Assembly: GCF_014653945.1 (NCBI RefSeq)
Contig: NZ_BNAU01000003.1
Span: forward strand, 124,001-188,000
Direction of reading: 5' to 3'
DNA length: 64,000 nucleotides
DNA from: Amycolatopsis deserti
GTDB lineage: Bacteria > Actinomycetota > Actinomycetes > Mycobacteriales > Pseudonocardiaceae
Shown: one piece after another, positions 17,350-25,748 of the stretch
Layout: each line of letters begins with the position of its first letter
How positions within the stretch are numbered: position 1 is the stretch's first letter
Translations under genes and position numbers: made by a program
The notes under the pieces: model-generated
Databases searched by the model: none
Told to the model about the DNA's origin: nothing
The model's input: the letters and a program-made list of their open reading frames with translations, nothing else

Positions 17350-18840
17350 ATGTCCGTCACCACTCCGCCACGTCCGGGTGGGCCTCCGGGTTCGCCGCCG
17401 CCGAGGGGCCGTCCGCCGGGTCCGCCGCCGCGCGGCGGTGTGCCGGGCGGGCCGGGAGGACCCGCCGGACCGCGCGGCCCGCAAGGCCCGGGTGGACCTG
17501 GTGGCCCCGGTGGACCTGGTGGTCGCGGTCCGGGTGGACCGGGTGGTCCCGGTGGACCGGGTGGACCCCCGCCGCCCGCGCAGCCGCCCGCGGAACGTCC
17601 GGCGCCGGTCGCTCCCCCGGCCCGCCGCCGCGTGCTGAACACCCGGCTCGGTCCCGTCCCGGTGACCAACCTCGTGGTGCTGGAGATCGGCCTCGCGATC
17701 GGGCTGATCCTCATCGCGATCAACGAGTCGCTGCTCTACGTCGGCATCGGCGTGCTCGCCGCCGCCCTGATCATCGCGATCCTGCGCTGGCGCGGTCAGT
17801 GGTTCACCCAATGGGTTGGACTTACGCTGCGCTACTCGTTCCGCAACCACGATCGGGTGTCGACGCCGCCGAAGCCCGACGCCCAGGCCATCGCGACCGG
17901 CGACGTGTCCGTTACCGGCCCGGAGGACGTGCGCGTCAGCCTGCTGCGGCTCGTCGTGCCGGACCTCGTGGTCGCCCACGGCAAGGACCACGAGCTGCAG
18001 GAGGTCGGGCTCGCCTGGCACGACGGCACGTGGACCGCGGTCCTGCTCGTCGAGCCCGCGCCCGCGCTGATCACCCAGGCGGGTGGCGCGCCGAGCCTGC
18101 CGCTGTCGGCGCTGGCGCCGTGTCTGGAGGACCGGGGTGTGGTCCTGGACTCCATCCAGGTGATCTGGCACTGCTACCCGGGCAGCGCGGCGCTGCCCGC
18201 GGACTCGCCCGCGCTGACGTCCTACCTGGAGGTCCTCGGACCGCTGCCGGCCGCGGCGCGGCGCACCACGTGGGTCGCCATCCGGCTGGACCCGCGACGC
18301 TGCCCGACCGCGATCCGGGAACGCGGCGGCGGCGTGGTCGGCGCGCACCGCGCCCTGATCGGCGCGCTGTCCCGCGTGCGCAACGCCCTCGAGTCGCAGG
18401 GCGTGCCGACGCGCCCGCTCAGCCCGGACGAGCTGCTGCGGGCCGGGATCTCGGCCGCGGAGCTGACCGCGGCGGTCGCCGGCGGCGCGAAGGTGAGCAT
18501 GAAGGAGAACTGGACCAGCGCGACCGCGGCCGGCATCGGGCACGCCAGCTACGCGATCACCGGCTGGCCCAAGGGCAAGATCACCACCACGCTCAACGCC
18601 TTGACCAGTGTCCGCACGCTGTCCTCCACGGTGGCGATGTCCATCTCGCCCGCGGACGACGAGGGCAAGGTCGGCCTGCGCGGGGTGGTGCGGCTGAGCG
18701 CGCGCAACCCGCGTGAGCTGGACACCGCCGACGAGCGGCTCAACTCGCTCGCCGAGCGCGTGGGTGTGTCGCTGACCCCGCTGCGCGGCCTGCAGATCGA
18801 CGGGCTCGCCGCGACCATGCCGATGGGAGGCACCGCATGA
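17350..18840 (+). CDS. eccE: ESX core protein EccE with collagen-like N-terminal region
   Basis: EccE is the peripheral membrane subunit of ESX core complexes. This 496-residue protein has two membrane helices near residues 108-124 and 130-146, then the EccE cytoplasmic domain. Unusually, residues 1-97 are a Pro/Gly-rich extension, and residues 34-73 read as collagen-type Gly-X-Y triplets (GPAGPRGPQGPGGPG pattern) with one break. The ATG at 17350 follows GAGGGGAAG. It lies apart from the eccC and eccD blocks, divergent from eccB. The next gene overlaps its stop by ATGA. Mycobacterium tuberculosis ESX-4 lacks eccE, so this locus is the fuller version. Assignment rests on membrane layout, domain length and context. 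Confidence 0.85.
   Translation: MSVTTPPRPGGPPGSPPPRGRPPGPPPRGGVPGGPGGPAGPRGPQGPGGPGGPGGPGGRGPGGPGGPGGPGGPPPPAQPPAERPAPVAPPARRRVLNTRLGPVPVTNLVVLEIGLAIGLILIAINESLLYVGIGVLAAALIIAILRWRGQWFTQWVGLTLRYSFRNHDRVSTPPKPDAQAIATGDVSVTGPEDVRVSLLRLVVPDLVVAHGKDHELQEVGLAWHDGTWTAVLLVEPAPALITQAGGAPSLPLSALAPCLEDRGVVLDSIQVIWHCYPGSAALPADSPALTSYLEVLGPLPAAARRTTWVAIRLDPRRCPTAIRERGGGVVGAHRALIGALSRVRNALESQGVPTRPLSPDELLRAGISAAELTAAVAGGAKVSMKENWTSATAAGIGHASYAITGWPKGKITTTLNALTSVRTLSSTVAMSISPADDEGKVGLRGVVRLSARNPRELDTADERLNSLAERVGVSLTPLRGLQIDGLAATMPMGGTA
17449..17568 (+). repeat. Collagen-like Gly-X-Y coding repeat in eccE
   Basis: This stretch encodes residues 34-73, about fourteen Gly-X-Y triplets, most of them Gly-Pro-Gly, with a one-residue phase break near residue 61. 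The DNA is a run of GGTGGACC/GGTCCC-type units prone to slippage. Confidence 0.9.
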
Positions 18841-19559
18841 GCCTGCGGCTTCGTGACCCGGGCCGGAACACGGGTGTGGCGCCCGAGTTCGTCGTGGACC
18901 CGGTGCTGCTGGACGCGGTCAGCCCGTCCGGTGACCGCGGCGGGATCGTGGTCGGCTCGGGTCTGAAGGGCGAGCCGCTGACGATCTCCGCGCTGCGTGC
19001 CGCGCCCACCCGGATCGTGCTGGTGGGTGGTCTGTACCTGGCGCGGCAGGTGGCGCTGCGGGCGATGGCGGTCGGCGCGTGGGTGACCATCGCGACCGGG
19101 CGGCCGGCGGCGTGGCAGGTGCTGCCGAAGGCGGCCGGGAACCAGCCGAACGGGCGACCGTCGCCCCTGGTGACCATTCGCAGGCTCTCGCCGGTCGAGA
19201 TGCCGCGCCCGTCGGAGGACGCGCCGCTGCTCGTGGTCACCGACGGCGGGCCGACACCGCAGGACCTGTTCCCGCCACGGTCGCCCTGGCACACGACGGT
19301 CTACGTGCTGCCGTACCTGCACCCCCAGGCAACGACGATCGCGAACGCCGCGGACGTCGTGCTGATGCAGCGCCTGCCCGCCGGACAGGCCGAGCTGGCC
19401 GCGCGCATCTGGCGGTTGCCGCCCCAGATGATGCGGCAGCTGACCACGCTGAAGGACGACCAGGTGGTGGCACTGGGCCAGAACCTCTGGCGACCGTTGC
19501 GGCTGGTCACCACGCCCAAGGAGCAAGCACTGCTAGGCCCAGTCCGCCGCGGCGACTGA
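18837..19559 (+). CDS. ESX-4 locus protein of unknown function, 240 residues
   Basis: Its ATG overlaps the eccE stop (ATGA at 18837-18840), so it is translationally coupled to eccE and likely belongs to the secretion system. The 240 residues are soluble, with alternating alpha/beta segments ('PTRIVLVGGLYLARQVALRA', 'WVTIATGRP', 'PLLVVTDGGPTPQDLF', 'TTVYVLPYLHPQATTIANAA'). This looks like a nucleotide-fold core without a Walker motif. There is no signal peptide or membrane helix. I do not recognise a named family. Possible roles are an assembly or regulatory partner of EccE or a degenerate EccC-like domain; both are inference. Confidence 0.75.
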   Translation: MSLRLRDPGRNTGVAPEFVVDPVLLDAVSPSGDRGGIVVGSGLKGEPLTISALRAAPTRIVLVGGLYLARQVALRAMAVGAWVTIATGRPAAWQVLPKAAGNQPNGRPSPLVTIRRLSPVEMPRPSEDAPLLVVTDGGPTPQDLFPPRSPWHTTVYVLPYLHPQATTIANAADVVLMQRLPAGQAELAARIWRLPPQMMRQLTTLKDDQVVALGQNLWRPLRLVTTPKEQALLGPVRRGD

Positions 19560-19660
19560 GCCCGAGACGAGGAGCTGCCCCGGCATCCCGTCGTCGCCGC
19601 TGCGCTACCTGCGGGGCGGCACTCGGACCCGTGGCGGCGGATCCCGCCGGGTTTCCCGCT

Positions 19661-19696
19661 CCTGCCGGACGTCGCGTCTGCTCCGCGTCCGGCAGG
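19661..19696. terminator. Bidirectional terminator hairpin
   Basis: A perfect 11-bp stem (19661-19671 with 19686-19696) with a 14-base loop lies between the convergent ESX gene and the HEAT-repeat gene. Confidence 0.65.
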
Positions 19697-19728
19697 GGCC
19701 GGCCCTGCGCGGGAGCTCGGCGCTCGCG

Positions 19729-21732
19729 TCAGCTCTCGATCGACGCCAGCGCTTGCGCGCACAGCCGGACCCATTCGGCGTCCTGCGCCACCGCTTTCAG
19801 CTCGCCGGTCCAGATCTGCCGCACGTCGGTCGTCATCGTCCGCCGGAGCATCGGCAGCGCGGCTTCGGCGCCGATCTCCGCCAGGCACCGGACGGCGTCG
19901 CCGCGTGCGGTGGCCCTCTCTTCCTTGATCGGGTCGAACTCCGACTTCGCCGAAACGCGCGGGATGACCGCTCCGGCGCCGGCCCGCACCCCGAGGTCCC
20001 CGCTTTCGAGGTGTCGCAGGAGCGCGGGCACGACCGGTTCGGCATCGAGGTTCACCCGCCAGTAGGCGATCGCCGCGCGCGTCGCGATCAGGCTGTCCTC
20101 GCTCGCGACGAGGTCGCGGACCGCGTCGGCGAACTCCGCGCCCGCCGATCCCAGTTCCGCGAGCAGTGCCAGCGCCCGAACCCGATCGTCCGACTCCAGG
20201 CCCGTCCTGATCAAGGGCAACGCCTCGGCGGCAGTACCGCTGATCCGGAAGACGGCCCGCGCCGCCTCGATCCGCACGTCCGCCGCTTCGTGGTCGAGCA
20301 GGGCCCGCAGGTCCGGCAACGCCACGGCTGCCACCGGACCGAGCTCACCCAGCAGGCGGCAGAAGACTTCCGGGCGTGGGCGACGCCCCGGCAGGGCGTG
20401 GACGCGGGAGTGGATGCGGGCACGCAACGCGGCGACGACGTCGTTGATGTCGGAGTCGCCTGCCGTGCTCATCCGGGCCAGCGCTTTGACGGCACCGAGG
20501 TGCAGTTCACCGTCCTCAGCGAGGACGACATGGCGCAGCAGCTCCCGACGGCAGGTAGCAGCGGCCCACGGACCGAGACGCTCCACCACCTGCAGGTCCA
20601 GGCGCAACCAGTCGATGTCGGGGGCGGCCAGCTGATCGGCCACGTAGGACCCGACCCGGGTGTCTCGCATCTCGCACAAGGTCGCCAACGCGAAGCTGGT
20701 GGCGGTCAGGACGTCGGAGTCCCAGTCCTTCCCACGGTGCGTCTCGATCAGAAGCCACAGGTCGTCCGCCGCGACCGCACCACCCGTGCCCGCGTGCGCG
20801 AAGATCTCCAGGATGCCTCGAGCAGTCCACCGCGACGACGCATCCGCGTCGGGGTTGAGGCACTGCGCCAGCCCGGGCGCCAGGCGCGCGAGCGCCGGCC
20901 GCCAGGCCTTGATCGCGAAGGCGGCCCCCGGAATCGCCATCCGGCGCGTGGCGGCGTCCTCGTGGGCCAGCCAGGAGTCGAGCAGTGCGACGAGTAGCTC
21001 CCACTGCCCGTGCAGACGCTCACACAGGAACGTCACCGCGTCGTCGCCCACCACCGGCATCAGGGCGAGCAGTGGGATCGAGGCCGCCAAATCCCGGCAG
21101 GCCGCCTCCACCGGCGGCCGGGGTGCGATCAGCGCGGCCACCAGACGGGGCAACGGCTCCGGATCCGCCAGCCACCCGTCCAGCAGCGGTGCGGTCGGTG
21201 CGCCAGTCATCTCGACCGCCAGCATGAGACAGGCGCGGACCACCGGGCTCGGATCCTCCCGGCTGCGCCGCTCCATCACCGCCACTGCCTGGGAGCCGCG
21301 TGGCACGCCCGCTCCAAGCAGGTGCGCCGCCCTGGCCCGGATCTCCGCGTCGGCGGTGGGATCGTCCAGGAGCAACCGAAGGTAGGCGGGCGCACCGTCG
21401 AGCACCGCCTGCCAGGCGGCCGCGGCCCACAACCCCGTCGGCTCCTCCCCGTCCGGCGCGGTGTGCCGCTCGTTGATCTCGATCATGACGTCGAGCAGCG
21501 CAACCCGGTCGAGGGCGGGTACGTCGAGCAGCTCGATCAGGAACGGCAGCGCACGTGCGATGGGTTCGTGACCCTGGAAATCGTAGTCGTGCCACAGTAT
21601 CCCGAGAAGGTCGTCCAGTGCTCCACCGTCACCGGCCGCGACTCGCCGAACGAGTTCGGGGACATCGAGACCGAACTCCTCCCAGTCGAGGTCGTCCACC
21701 TCGTTGATCACAGACGGATCGTATCGGCGCAC
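19729..21732 (-). CDS. HEAT-repeat protein of unknown function
   Basis: The 667-residue product is almost wholly alpha-helical, built of repeated pairs of about 30-40 residues with Leu/Ala-rich helices such as 'LPDLRALLDHEAADVRIEAA', 'DSLIATRAAIAYWRVN' and 'DRVRALALLAELGS'. This is the HEAT/PBS-lyase repeat style, which makes a curved protein-binding scaffold. No enzyme motif or membrane segment is seen. The GTG at 21732 is used; a second GTG at 21711 gives MINEVDD and is possible. It stands alone between the ESX locus and truA, where mycobacterial maps have no counterpart I know. Its upstream DNA is the DnaA-box cluster at 21739-21777. Confidence 0.82.
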   Translation of the reverse strand: MRRYDPSVINEVDDLDWEEFGLDVPELVRRVAAGDGGALDDLLGILWHDYDFQGHEPIARALPFLIELLDVPALDRVALLDVMIEINERHTAPDGEEPTGLWAAAAWQAVLDGAPAYLRLLLDDPTADAEIRARAAHLLGAGVPRGSQAVAVMERRSREDPSPVVRACLMLAVEMTGAPTAPLLDGWLADPEPLPRLVAALIAPRPPVEAACRDLAASIPLLALMPVVGDDAVTFLCERLHGQWELLVALLDSWLAHEDAATRRMAIPGAAFAIKAWRPALARLAPGLAQCLNPDADASSRWTARGILEIFAHAGTGGAVAADDLWLLIETHRGKDWDSDVLTATSFALATLCEMRDTRVGSYVADQLAAPDIDWLRLDLQVVERLGPWAAATCRRELLRHVVLAEDGELHLGAVKALARMSTAGDSDINDVVAALRARIHSRVHALPGRRPRPEVFCRLLGELGPVAAVALPDLRALLDHEAADVRIEAARAVFRISGTAAEALPLIRTGLESDDRVRALALLAELGSAGAEFADAVRDLVASEDSLIATRAAIAYWRVNLDAEPVVPALLRHLESGDLGVRAGAGAVIPRVSAKSEFDPIKEERATARGDAVRCLAEIGAEAALPMLRRTMTTDVRQIWTGELKAVAQDAEWVRLCAQALASIES

Positions 21733-21738
21733 CCGTCC

Positions 21739-21777
21739 TGTGGATACCTGTGGACAACCCTTGTGGATTGTGGATAA
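21739..21777 (-). promoter_or_regulatory. Cluster of four DnaA-box-like 9-mers
   Basis: Plus-strand 9-mers are TGTGGATAC (21739), TGTGGACAA (21749), TGTGGATTG (21762) and TGTGGATAA (21769). All four are in one orientation. The last is a perfect TTATCCACA box and the second is the high-GC TTGTCCACA box. They fill the gap between the truA stop and the HEAT gene start. Confidence 0.7.
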
Positions 21778-22683
21778 CTAGCTCGCCTCGGACGCCGCGC
21801 GCATGTTGCGCGTCTGCTCGGCCCGTGCCGCGAGCTCCTCGTCTGGCGGGTAGTCGACCCCGATCAGCGTCAGGCCGTGCGCCGGGGCCACCGCGCTGTC
21901 CCGCACTCCCCCGCGCAGCAGCTCCGCCGGCCACTCCACCGGGCGACGGCCGTCGCCGACCAGGAGCATTGCTCCGACCAGGCTGCGGACCATCGAGTGG
22001 CAGAACGCGTCCGCCGAGACCTCGGCCTCCACCACGTTTTCGTCGATCCGGCGCCACGCGAACCGTTGCAACTCGCGGATCGTCGTGCCGCCCTCGCGCT
22101 GCTTGCAGAACGCTGCGAAGTCCCGCAGGCCCAGCAGCGCCTCCGACGCCTGGTTCATCGCCGTCAGGGACAGCGGTCGGCCCCACCCGAGCGTGTCGAA
22201 CCGGCGCAGCGGGTCCACGCCCCATGGCGCGTCCGACACCCGGTAGCGGTAGTGCCTGCGGATCGCGGAGAACCGGGCGTCGAAACCCTCCGGCGCGACC
22301 CGCGCGTCCAGCACCCGCACGTCGCCGGGCAGGAACCGGTTCCAGCGGTGCCGCATCCGCTCGAGGTCGGGAATCCCCCGCTCGTCCACCGCCAGCCGCC
22401 CGGCCGGCCCGGACAGCGGCACCACGTCCACGTGCACGACCTGCCCGGTCGCGTGCACACCGGCGTCCGTGCGACCGGCCACCACGACCGACTTCGGCAC
22501 CGCGGCCCCGGGCGGCTGCTTCGCCAGCGCCTCCTCCAGCAGGCCCTGCACCGTGCGGCGGCCCGGCTGGCGGGCCCACCCGGAGAACTGCGTGCCGTCG
22601 TAGCTGACGTCCAGGCGCAGACGAACGAGCCCGCCCTCCCCGGAGGGAGCAGCGGGCTCGTCGCGTGGAACTTCTGCCGTCAG
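21778..22683 (-). CDS. truA: tRNA pseudouridine synthase TruA
   Basis: TruA makes pseudouridine at positions 38-40 of tRNAs. The catalytic Asp lies in [12 protein letters not shown], and the N-terminal motif [13 protein letters not shown] is in frame. Conserved blocks '[18 protein letters not shown]' and '[17 protein letters not shown]' follow. No ATG, GTG or TTG precedes the N-terminal motif in frame. The first canonical start is the GTG at 22551, which would delete that motif. The coordinates given use a CTG at 22683 that overlaps the rplQ stop as CTGA, adding an 18-residue leader. A CTG at 22620 is the other option. Product certain; start uncertain. Confidence 0.9.
   Translation of the reverse strand: MTAEVPRDEPAAPSGEGGLVRLRLDVSYDGTQFSGWARQPGRRTVQGLLEEALAKQPPGAAVPKSVVVAGRTDAGVHATGQVVHVDVVPLSGPAGRLAVDERGIPDLERMRHRWNRFLPGDVRVLDARVAPEGFDARFSAIRRHYRYRVSDAPWGVDPLRRFDTLGWGRPLSLTAMNQASEALLGLRDFAAFCKQREGGTTIRELQRFAWRRIDENVVEAEVSADAFCHSMVRSLVGAMLLVGDGRRPVEWPAELLRGGVRDSAVAPAHGLTLIGVDYPPDEELAARAEQTRNMRAASEAS
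22626..22660 (-). other. Hairpin between rplQ stop and TruA conserved region
   Basis: A 9-bp perfect stem (22626-22634 with 22652-22660) has a further small stem inside its loop. It is either a weak terminator or attenuator after rplQ, or part of the TruA leader that affects initiation. Confidence 0.6.
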
Positions 22684-23258
22684 GACTCGTCCTTCTTGGC
22701 GTCGTCCTTGGCCTCGGCAGCAGCGTCGTCGGCACCCTCGGCCGGCTCGGCGGTCGCCTCGGTGGTGGCCGACTCGGGCGCCTCGGCGTCCTGATCGTCG
22801 GCCGCCTCGGCCTTGGTCTCCTCCACCTCAGCCGGAGCCGCGGCAGCCTCGTCCTTCGCGAACTTGGTCTTCCGCGCCTTCTCCGCCTCCGAGGTGACGG
22901 TCTTCTCGGACACCAGCTCGATGACCGCCATCGGGGCGTTGTCGCCCTTGCGCGGCAGCGTCTTGGTGATCCGGGTGTAGCCGCCGTTGCGGTCCGCGAA
23001 GAACGGGCCGATCTCGGCCAGCAGCTTGTGAACCACGTCCTTGTCGCGGATCACGCGCTGGATCTGACGCCGGTTGTGCAGGTCGCCGCGCTTCGCCTTG
23101 GTGATCAGCTTCTCGGCGAGCGGCCGCATCCGGCGGGCCTTGGCCTCGGTCGTGGTGATCTTGCCGTGCTCGAACAGCGACGTGGCGAGGTTCGCCATCA
23201 TCAGCCGCTCGTGGGCCGCGGATCCACCGAGACGGGGGCCCTTCGTGGGGGTGGGCAT
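22680..23258 (-). CDS. rplQ: 50S ribosomal protein L17
   Basis: L17 sits near the exit tunnel of the 50S subunit. Residues 1-120 are the L17 core, starting '[20 protein letters not shown]'. The last 70 are a highly acidic Ala/Glu/Asp tail (ending [10 protein letters not shown]), an extension common in actinobacteria. The ATG at 23258 follows GAGGAGAAG. It is last in the rpoA cluster, 78 bases after rpoA, a gap filled by a perfect 11-bp hairpin. Its stop overlaps a candidate TruA start. Confidence 0.97.
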   Translation of the reverse strand: MPTPTKGPRLGGSAAHERLMMANLATSLFEHGKITTTEAKARRMRPLAEKLITKAKRGDLHNRRQIQRVIRDKDVVHKLLAEIGPFFADRNGGYTRITKTLPRKGDNAPMAVIELVSEKTVTSEAEKARKTKFAKDEAAAAPAEVEETKAEAADDQDAEAPESATTEATAEPAEGADDAAAEAKDDAKKDES

Positions 23259-23295
23259 TGCTTCTCCTCGTAAATCCGGCCGCTTTCAGGCCGGC

Positions 23296-23328
23296 GCCCG
23301 CCCCGCACGCTCATCCGGCGGGGCGGGC
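23296..23328 (-). other. Intercistronic hairpin between rpoA and rplQ
   Basis: A perfect 11-bp GC-only stem (23296-23306 with 23318-23328) with an 11-base loop. There is no U run, so processing or partial attenuation is more likely than full termination. Confidence 0.7.
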
Positions 23329-23336
23329 TGCCGTCC

Positions 23337-24404
23337 TTACAGCTGCTCCGTCTCTGCGTAGTCCTGGCCGTCGTCGTGGCCGTTGTCCGACAGACCGCCG
23401 ACACCCTCGGCGGACCAGCTCTCGCCGCCCTCGTAGGACGCGGCAGCCGCGGTGGGGTCGAACCCGGGCGGGCTGTCCTTCAGCGAGAGGCCGAGGCCGA
23501 CGAGCTTCATCTTGACCTCGTCGATCGACTTCGCGCCGAAGTTGCGGATGTCGAGCAGGTCGGCCTCGCTGCGCGAGACCAGTTCGCCGACCGTGTGGAT
23601 GCCCTCGCGCTTGAGGCAGTTGTACGACCGGACCGTGAGGTCCAGGTCCTCGATCGGCATCGCGTAGGCGGCGATGGTGTCCGCCTCCTGCGGCGACGGG
23701 CCGATCTCGATGCCCTCGGCGTCGACGTTGAGCTCCCGAGCCAGGCCGAACAGCTCGACCAGCGTCTTGCCGGCGGAGGCGACGGCGTCGCGCGGGGTGA
23801 TCGACGGCTTGGTCTCGACGTCCAGGATCAGCTTGTCGAAGTCGGTGCGCTGCTCGACACGGGTCGCCTCGACCTTGTAGGTGACCTTCAGCACCGGCGA
23901 GTAGATCGAGTCGACCGGGATCCGGCCGATCTCGGCACCCGCCTGCTTGTTCTGCTGAGCAGGCACGTAACCGCGACCGCGCTCGACGACCAGTTCGATC
24001 TCCAGCTTGCCCTTGCCGTTCAGCGAGGCGATGTGCAGATCCTGGTTGTGCACGGTGACACCGGCCGGGGGCACGATGTCGGCCGCGGTGACCTCACCCG
24101 GGCCCTGCTTGCGCAGGTACATGGTGACGGGCTCGTCCTCCTCCGAGGACACGACCAGTTCCTTGAGGTTCAGGATGATGTCGGTGACGTCTTCCTTCAC
24201 CCCGGGAACGGTGGTGAACTCGTGCAGCACACCGTCGATGCGGATGCTGGTGACCGCCGCGCCCGGAATGGACGACAGCAGCGTGCGCCGCAGCGAGTTG
24301 CCGAGGGTGTACCCGAAGCCGGGCTCCAGCGGCTCGATGGTGAACCGGGACCGGGTCTCGTTGATCGGCTCCTCGCCGAGGGCCGGTCGCTGGGAAATCA
24401 GCAC
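23337..24404 (-). CDS. rpoA: RNA polymerase alpha subunit
   Basis: RpoA dimers nucleate RNA polymerase assembly. The 355-residue protein has the alpha-NTD with '[20 protein letters not shown]' and the alpha-CTD with '[19 protein letters not shown]' and '[16 protein letters not shown]', which binds UP elements and activators. A 35-residue variable tail ends [10 protein letters not shown]. The GTG at 24404 follows GGAAAGGAAGAGAAG. It lies between rpsD and rplQ as in most bacteria, and perfect hairpins fill the gaps on both sides, so RpoA output may be tuned apart from its ribosomal neighbours. Confidence 0.98.
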   Translation of the reverse strand: MLISQRPALGEEPINETRSRFTIEPLEPGFGYTLGNSLRRTLLSSIPGAAVTSIRIDGVLHEFTTVPGVKEDVTDIILNLKELVVSSEEDEPVTMYLRKQGPGEVTAADIVPPAGVTVHNQDLHIASLNGKGKLEIELVVERGRGYVPAQQNKQAGAEIGRIPVDSIYSPVLKVTYKVEATRVEQRTDFDKLILDVETKPSITPRDAVASAGKTLVELFGLARELNVDAEGIEIGPSPQEADTIAAYAMPIEDLDLTVRSYNCLKREGIHTVGELVSRSEADLLDIRNFGAKSIDEVKMKLVGLGLSLKDSPPGFDPTAAAASYEGGESWSAEGVGGLSDNGHDDGQDYAETEQL

Positions 24405-24461
24405 TTTCTTCTCTTCCTTTCCTGCCGGCGCCCGCCATATGACGCCGAAAGGGATGGCGAT

Positions 24462-24489
24462 GCGGCGGCGCGCGGGTGCGCGCCGCCGC
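24462..24489 (-). other. Intercistronic hairpin between rpsD and rpoA
   Basis: A perfect 12-bp stem (24462-24473 with 24478-24489) with a GGGT loop directly follows the rpsD stop at 24496. No U run follows. Confidence 0.75.
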
Positions 24490-24495
24490 TACCGA

Positions 24496-25101
24496 TCACT
24501 TCGAGTAGTACTCGACGATCAGCTGTTCCTGGACCGGAACGTCGATCTGCGCCCGCTCCGGGAGCTGGTGCACCAGGATGCGCAGGTTGGACTGCACGAC
24601 CTGCAGCCAGCCGGGGATCGGCCGGTCGCCGAAGGACTCCTTGGCGGCCACGAAGGGCAGCATCTGGAGCGACTTCGGCCGCACGTCGATGATGTCGAAC
24701 TTCTCGACCTGGTAGCTGGGGATCGTCACCTTCACGCCGTTGACGGTGAAGTGACCGTGCGCGACCAGCTGACGCGCCTGACGCCGGGTCCGGGCCAGTC
24801 CGGCGCGGTACACGACGTTGTCCAGACGGGACTCGAGGATCTGCAGCAGGTTCTCACCGGTCTTGCCGGGGCGCCGCGCGGCCTCCTTGTAGTAGCGGCT
24901 GAACTGCCGCTCGAGGACGCCGTAGGTGTAGCGAGCCTTCTGCTTCTCCTGGAGCTGAAGCAGGTACTCGCTCTCCTTGACGCGGCCGCGGCCGTGCTGG
25001 CCGGGCGGGTACGGGCGGCGCTCGAAAGCCTGGTCGCCGCCGACGAGGTCAACCTTGAGGCGCCGCGAGATGCGAGTCGCGGGGCCGGTGTAGCGAGCCA
25101 T
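24496..25101 (-). CDS. rpsD: 30S ribosomal protein S4
   Basis: S4 starts 30S assembly by binding the 5' domain of 16S rRNA and in many bacteria represses its own operon. The 201-residue protein has 'RRLKVDLVGGDQAFERRPYP' near the N-terminus, the S4 RNA-binding domain 'ESRLDNVVYRAGLARTRRQA', and 'VEYYSK' at the end. The N-terminal CxxC zinc site of some S4 proteins is absent, so this is the zinc-free form. The ATG at 25101 follows GGGGAGGAG. It lies 23 bases after rpsK. Confidence 0.98.
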   Translation of the reverse strand: MARYTGPATRISRRLKVDLVGGDQAFERRPYPPGQHGRGRVKESEYLLQLQEKQKARYTYGVLERQFSRYYKEAARRPGKTGENLLQILESRLDNVVYRAGLARTRRQARQLVAHGHFTVNGVKVTIPSYQVEKFDIIDVRPKSLQMLPFVAAKESFGDRPIPGWLQVVQSNLRILVHQLPERAQIDVPVQEQLIVEYYSK

Positions 25102-25124
25102 GTGTTGTTACTCCTCCCCGTTCC

Positions 25125-25526
25125 TCAGACCCGGCGCCGCTTGGGCGGGCGGCAGCCGTTGTGAGGCTGCGGGGTCACGTCCTGGATGGTGCCGACCTCG
25201 AGACCGGCGGCCTGCAGCGAACGGATCGCCGTCTCCCGGCCGGAACCCGGGCCCTTGACGAACACGTCGACCTTCTTCATCCCGTGCTCGGCGGCCTTGC
25301 GGGCAGCGTTCTCGGCCGCCATCTGCGCGGCGAACGGGGTGGACTTGCGGGAGCCCTTGAAGCCGACGTGACCGGACGAGGCCCACGAGATCACGGCACC
25401 GTTCGGGTCGGTGATCGACACGATGGTGTTGTTGAACGTGCTCTTGATGTGCGCGTGGCCGTGGGCCACGTTCTTCTTTTCCTTCCGCCGGACCTTCTTG
25501 GCCCCGGCGCGAGCCTTGGGTGGCAT
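25125..25526 (-). CDS. rpsK: 30S ribosomal protein S11
   Basis: S11 lies on the 30S platform near the Shine-Dalgarno helix. The 133-residue protein begins '[20 protein letters not shown]', with core blocks '[18 protein letters not shown]' and '[19 protein letters not shown]'. The ATG at 25526 was chosen over an in-frame start 27 codons earlier because the S11 family begins here and AGGAGAAACC precedes it. It is 222 bases downstream of rpsM. That gap is longer than elsewhere in the cluster, and its only notable content is an Ala-rich non-S11 reading in frame. Confidence 0.97.
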   Translation of the reverse strand: MPPKARAGAKKVRRKEKKNVAHGHAHIKSTFNNTIVSITDPNGAVISWASSGHVGFKGSRKSTPFAAQMAAENAARKAAEHGMKKVDVFVKGPGSGRETAIRSLQAAGLEVGTIQDVTPQPHNGCRPPKRRRV

Positions 25527-25748
25527 GTTGGGTGGTTTCTCCTGCCTAGCGCGAGTTTTCGGTCTGAGCGGCGGCAGCGGCGGCCTCGCGGGCCTCCTGC
25601 TGGCCACGCCGGATCAGCGAGCCGGCGTCGGTGTAGAGCTGGCGAAGCGCCATCGGGCGGGCATACAGGGCCTTCGGCGAAACGCACGAATTGTTGCGGC
25701 GGCGCACCTGCCCGGCGCCGATCCGCACGACCTTCTTGCCCTGGACGC

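Noticed and set aside
21739-21777. Chromosomal origin (oriC)
   Set aside because: The DnaA boxes are real, but no dnaA, dnaN, rpmH or AT-rich unwinding region is nearby and the cluster spans only 39 bases. Recorded as a DnaA-box cluster instead.
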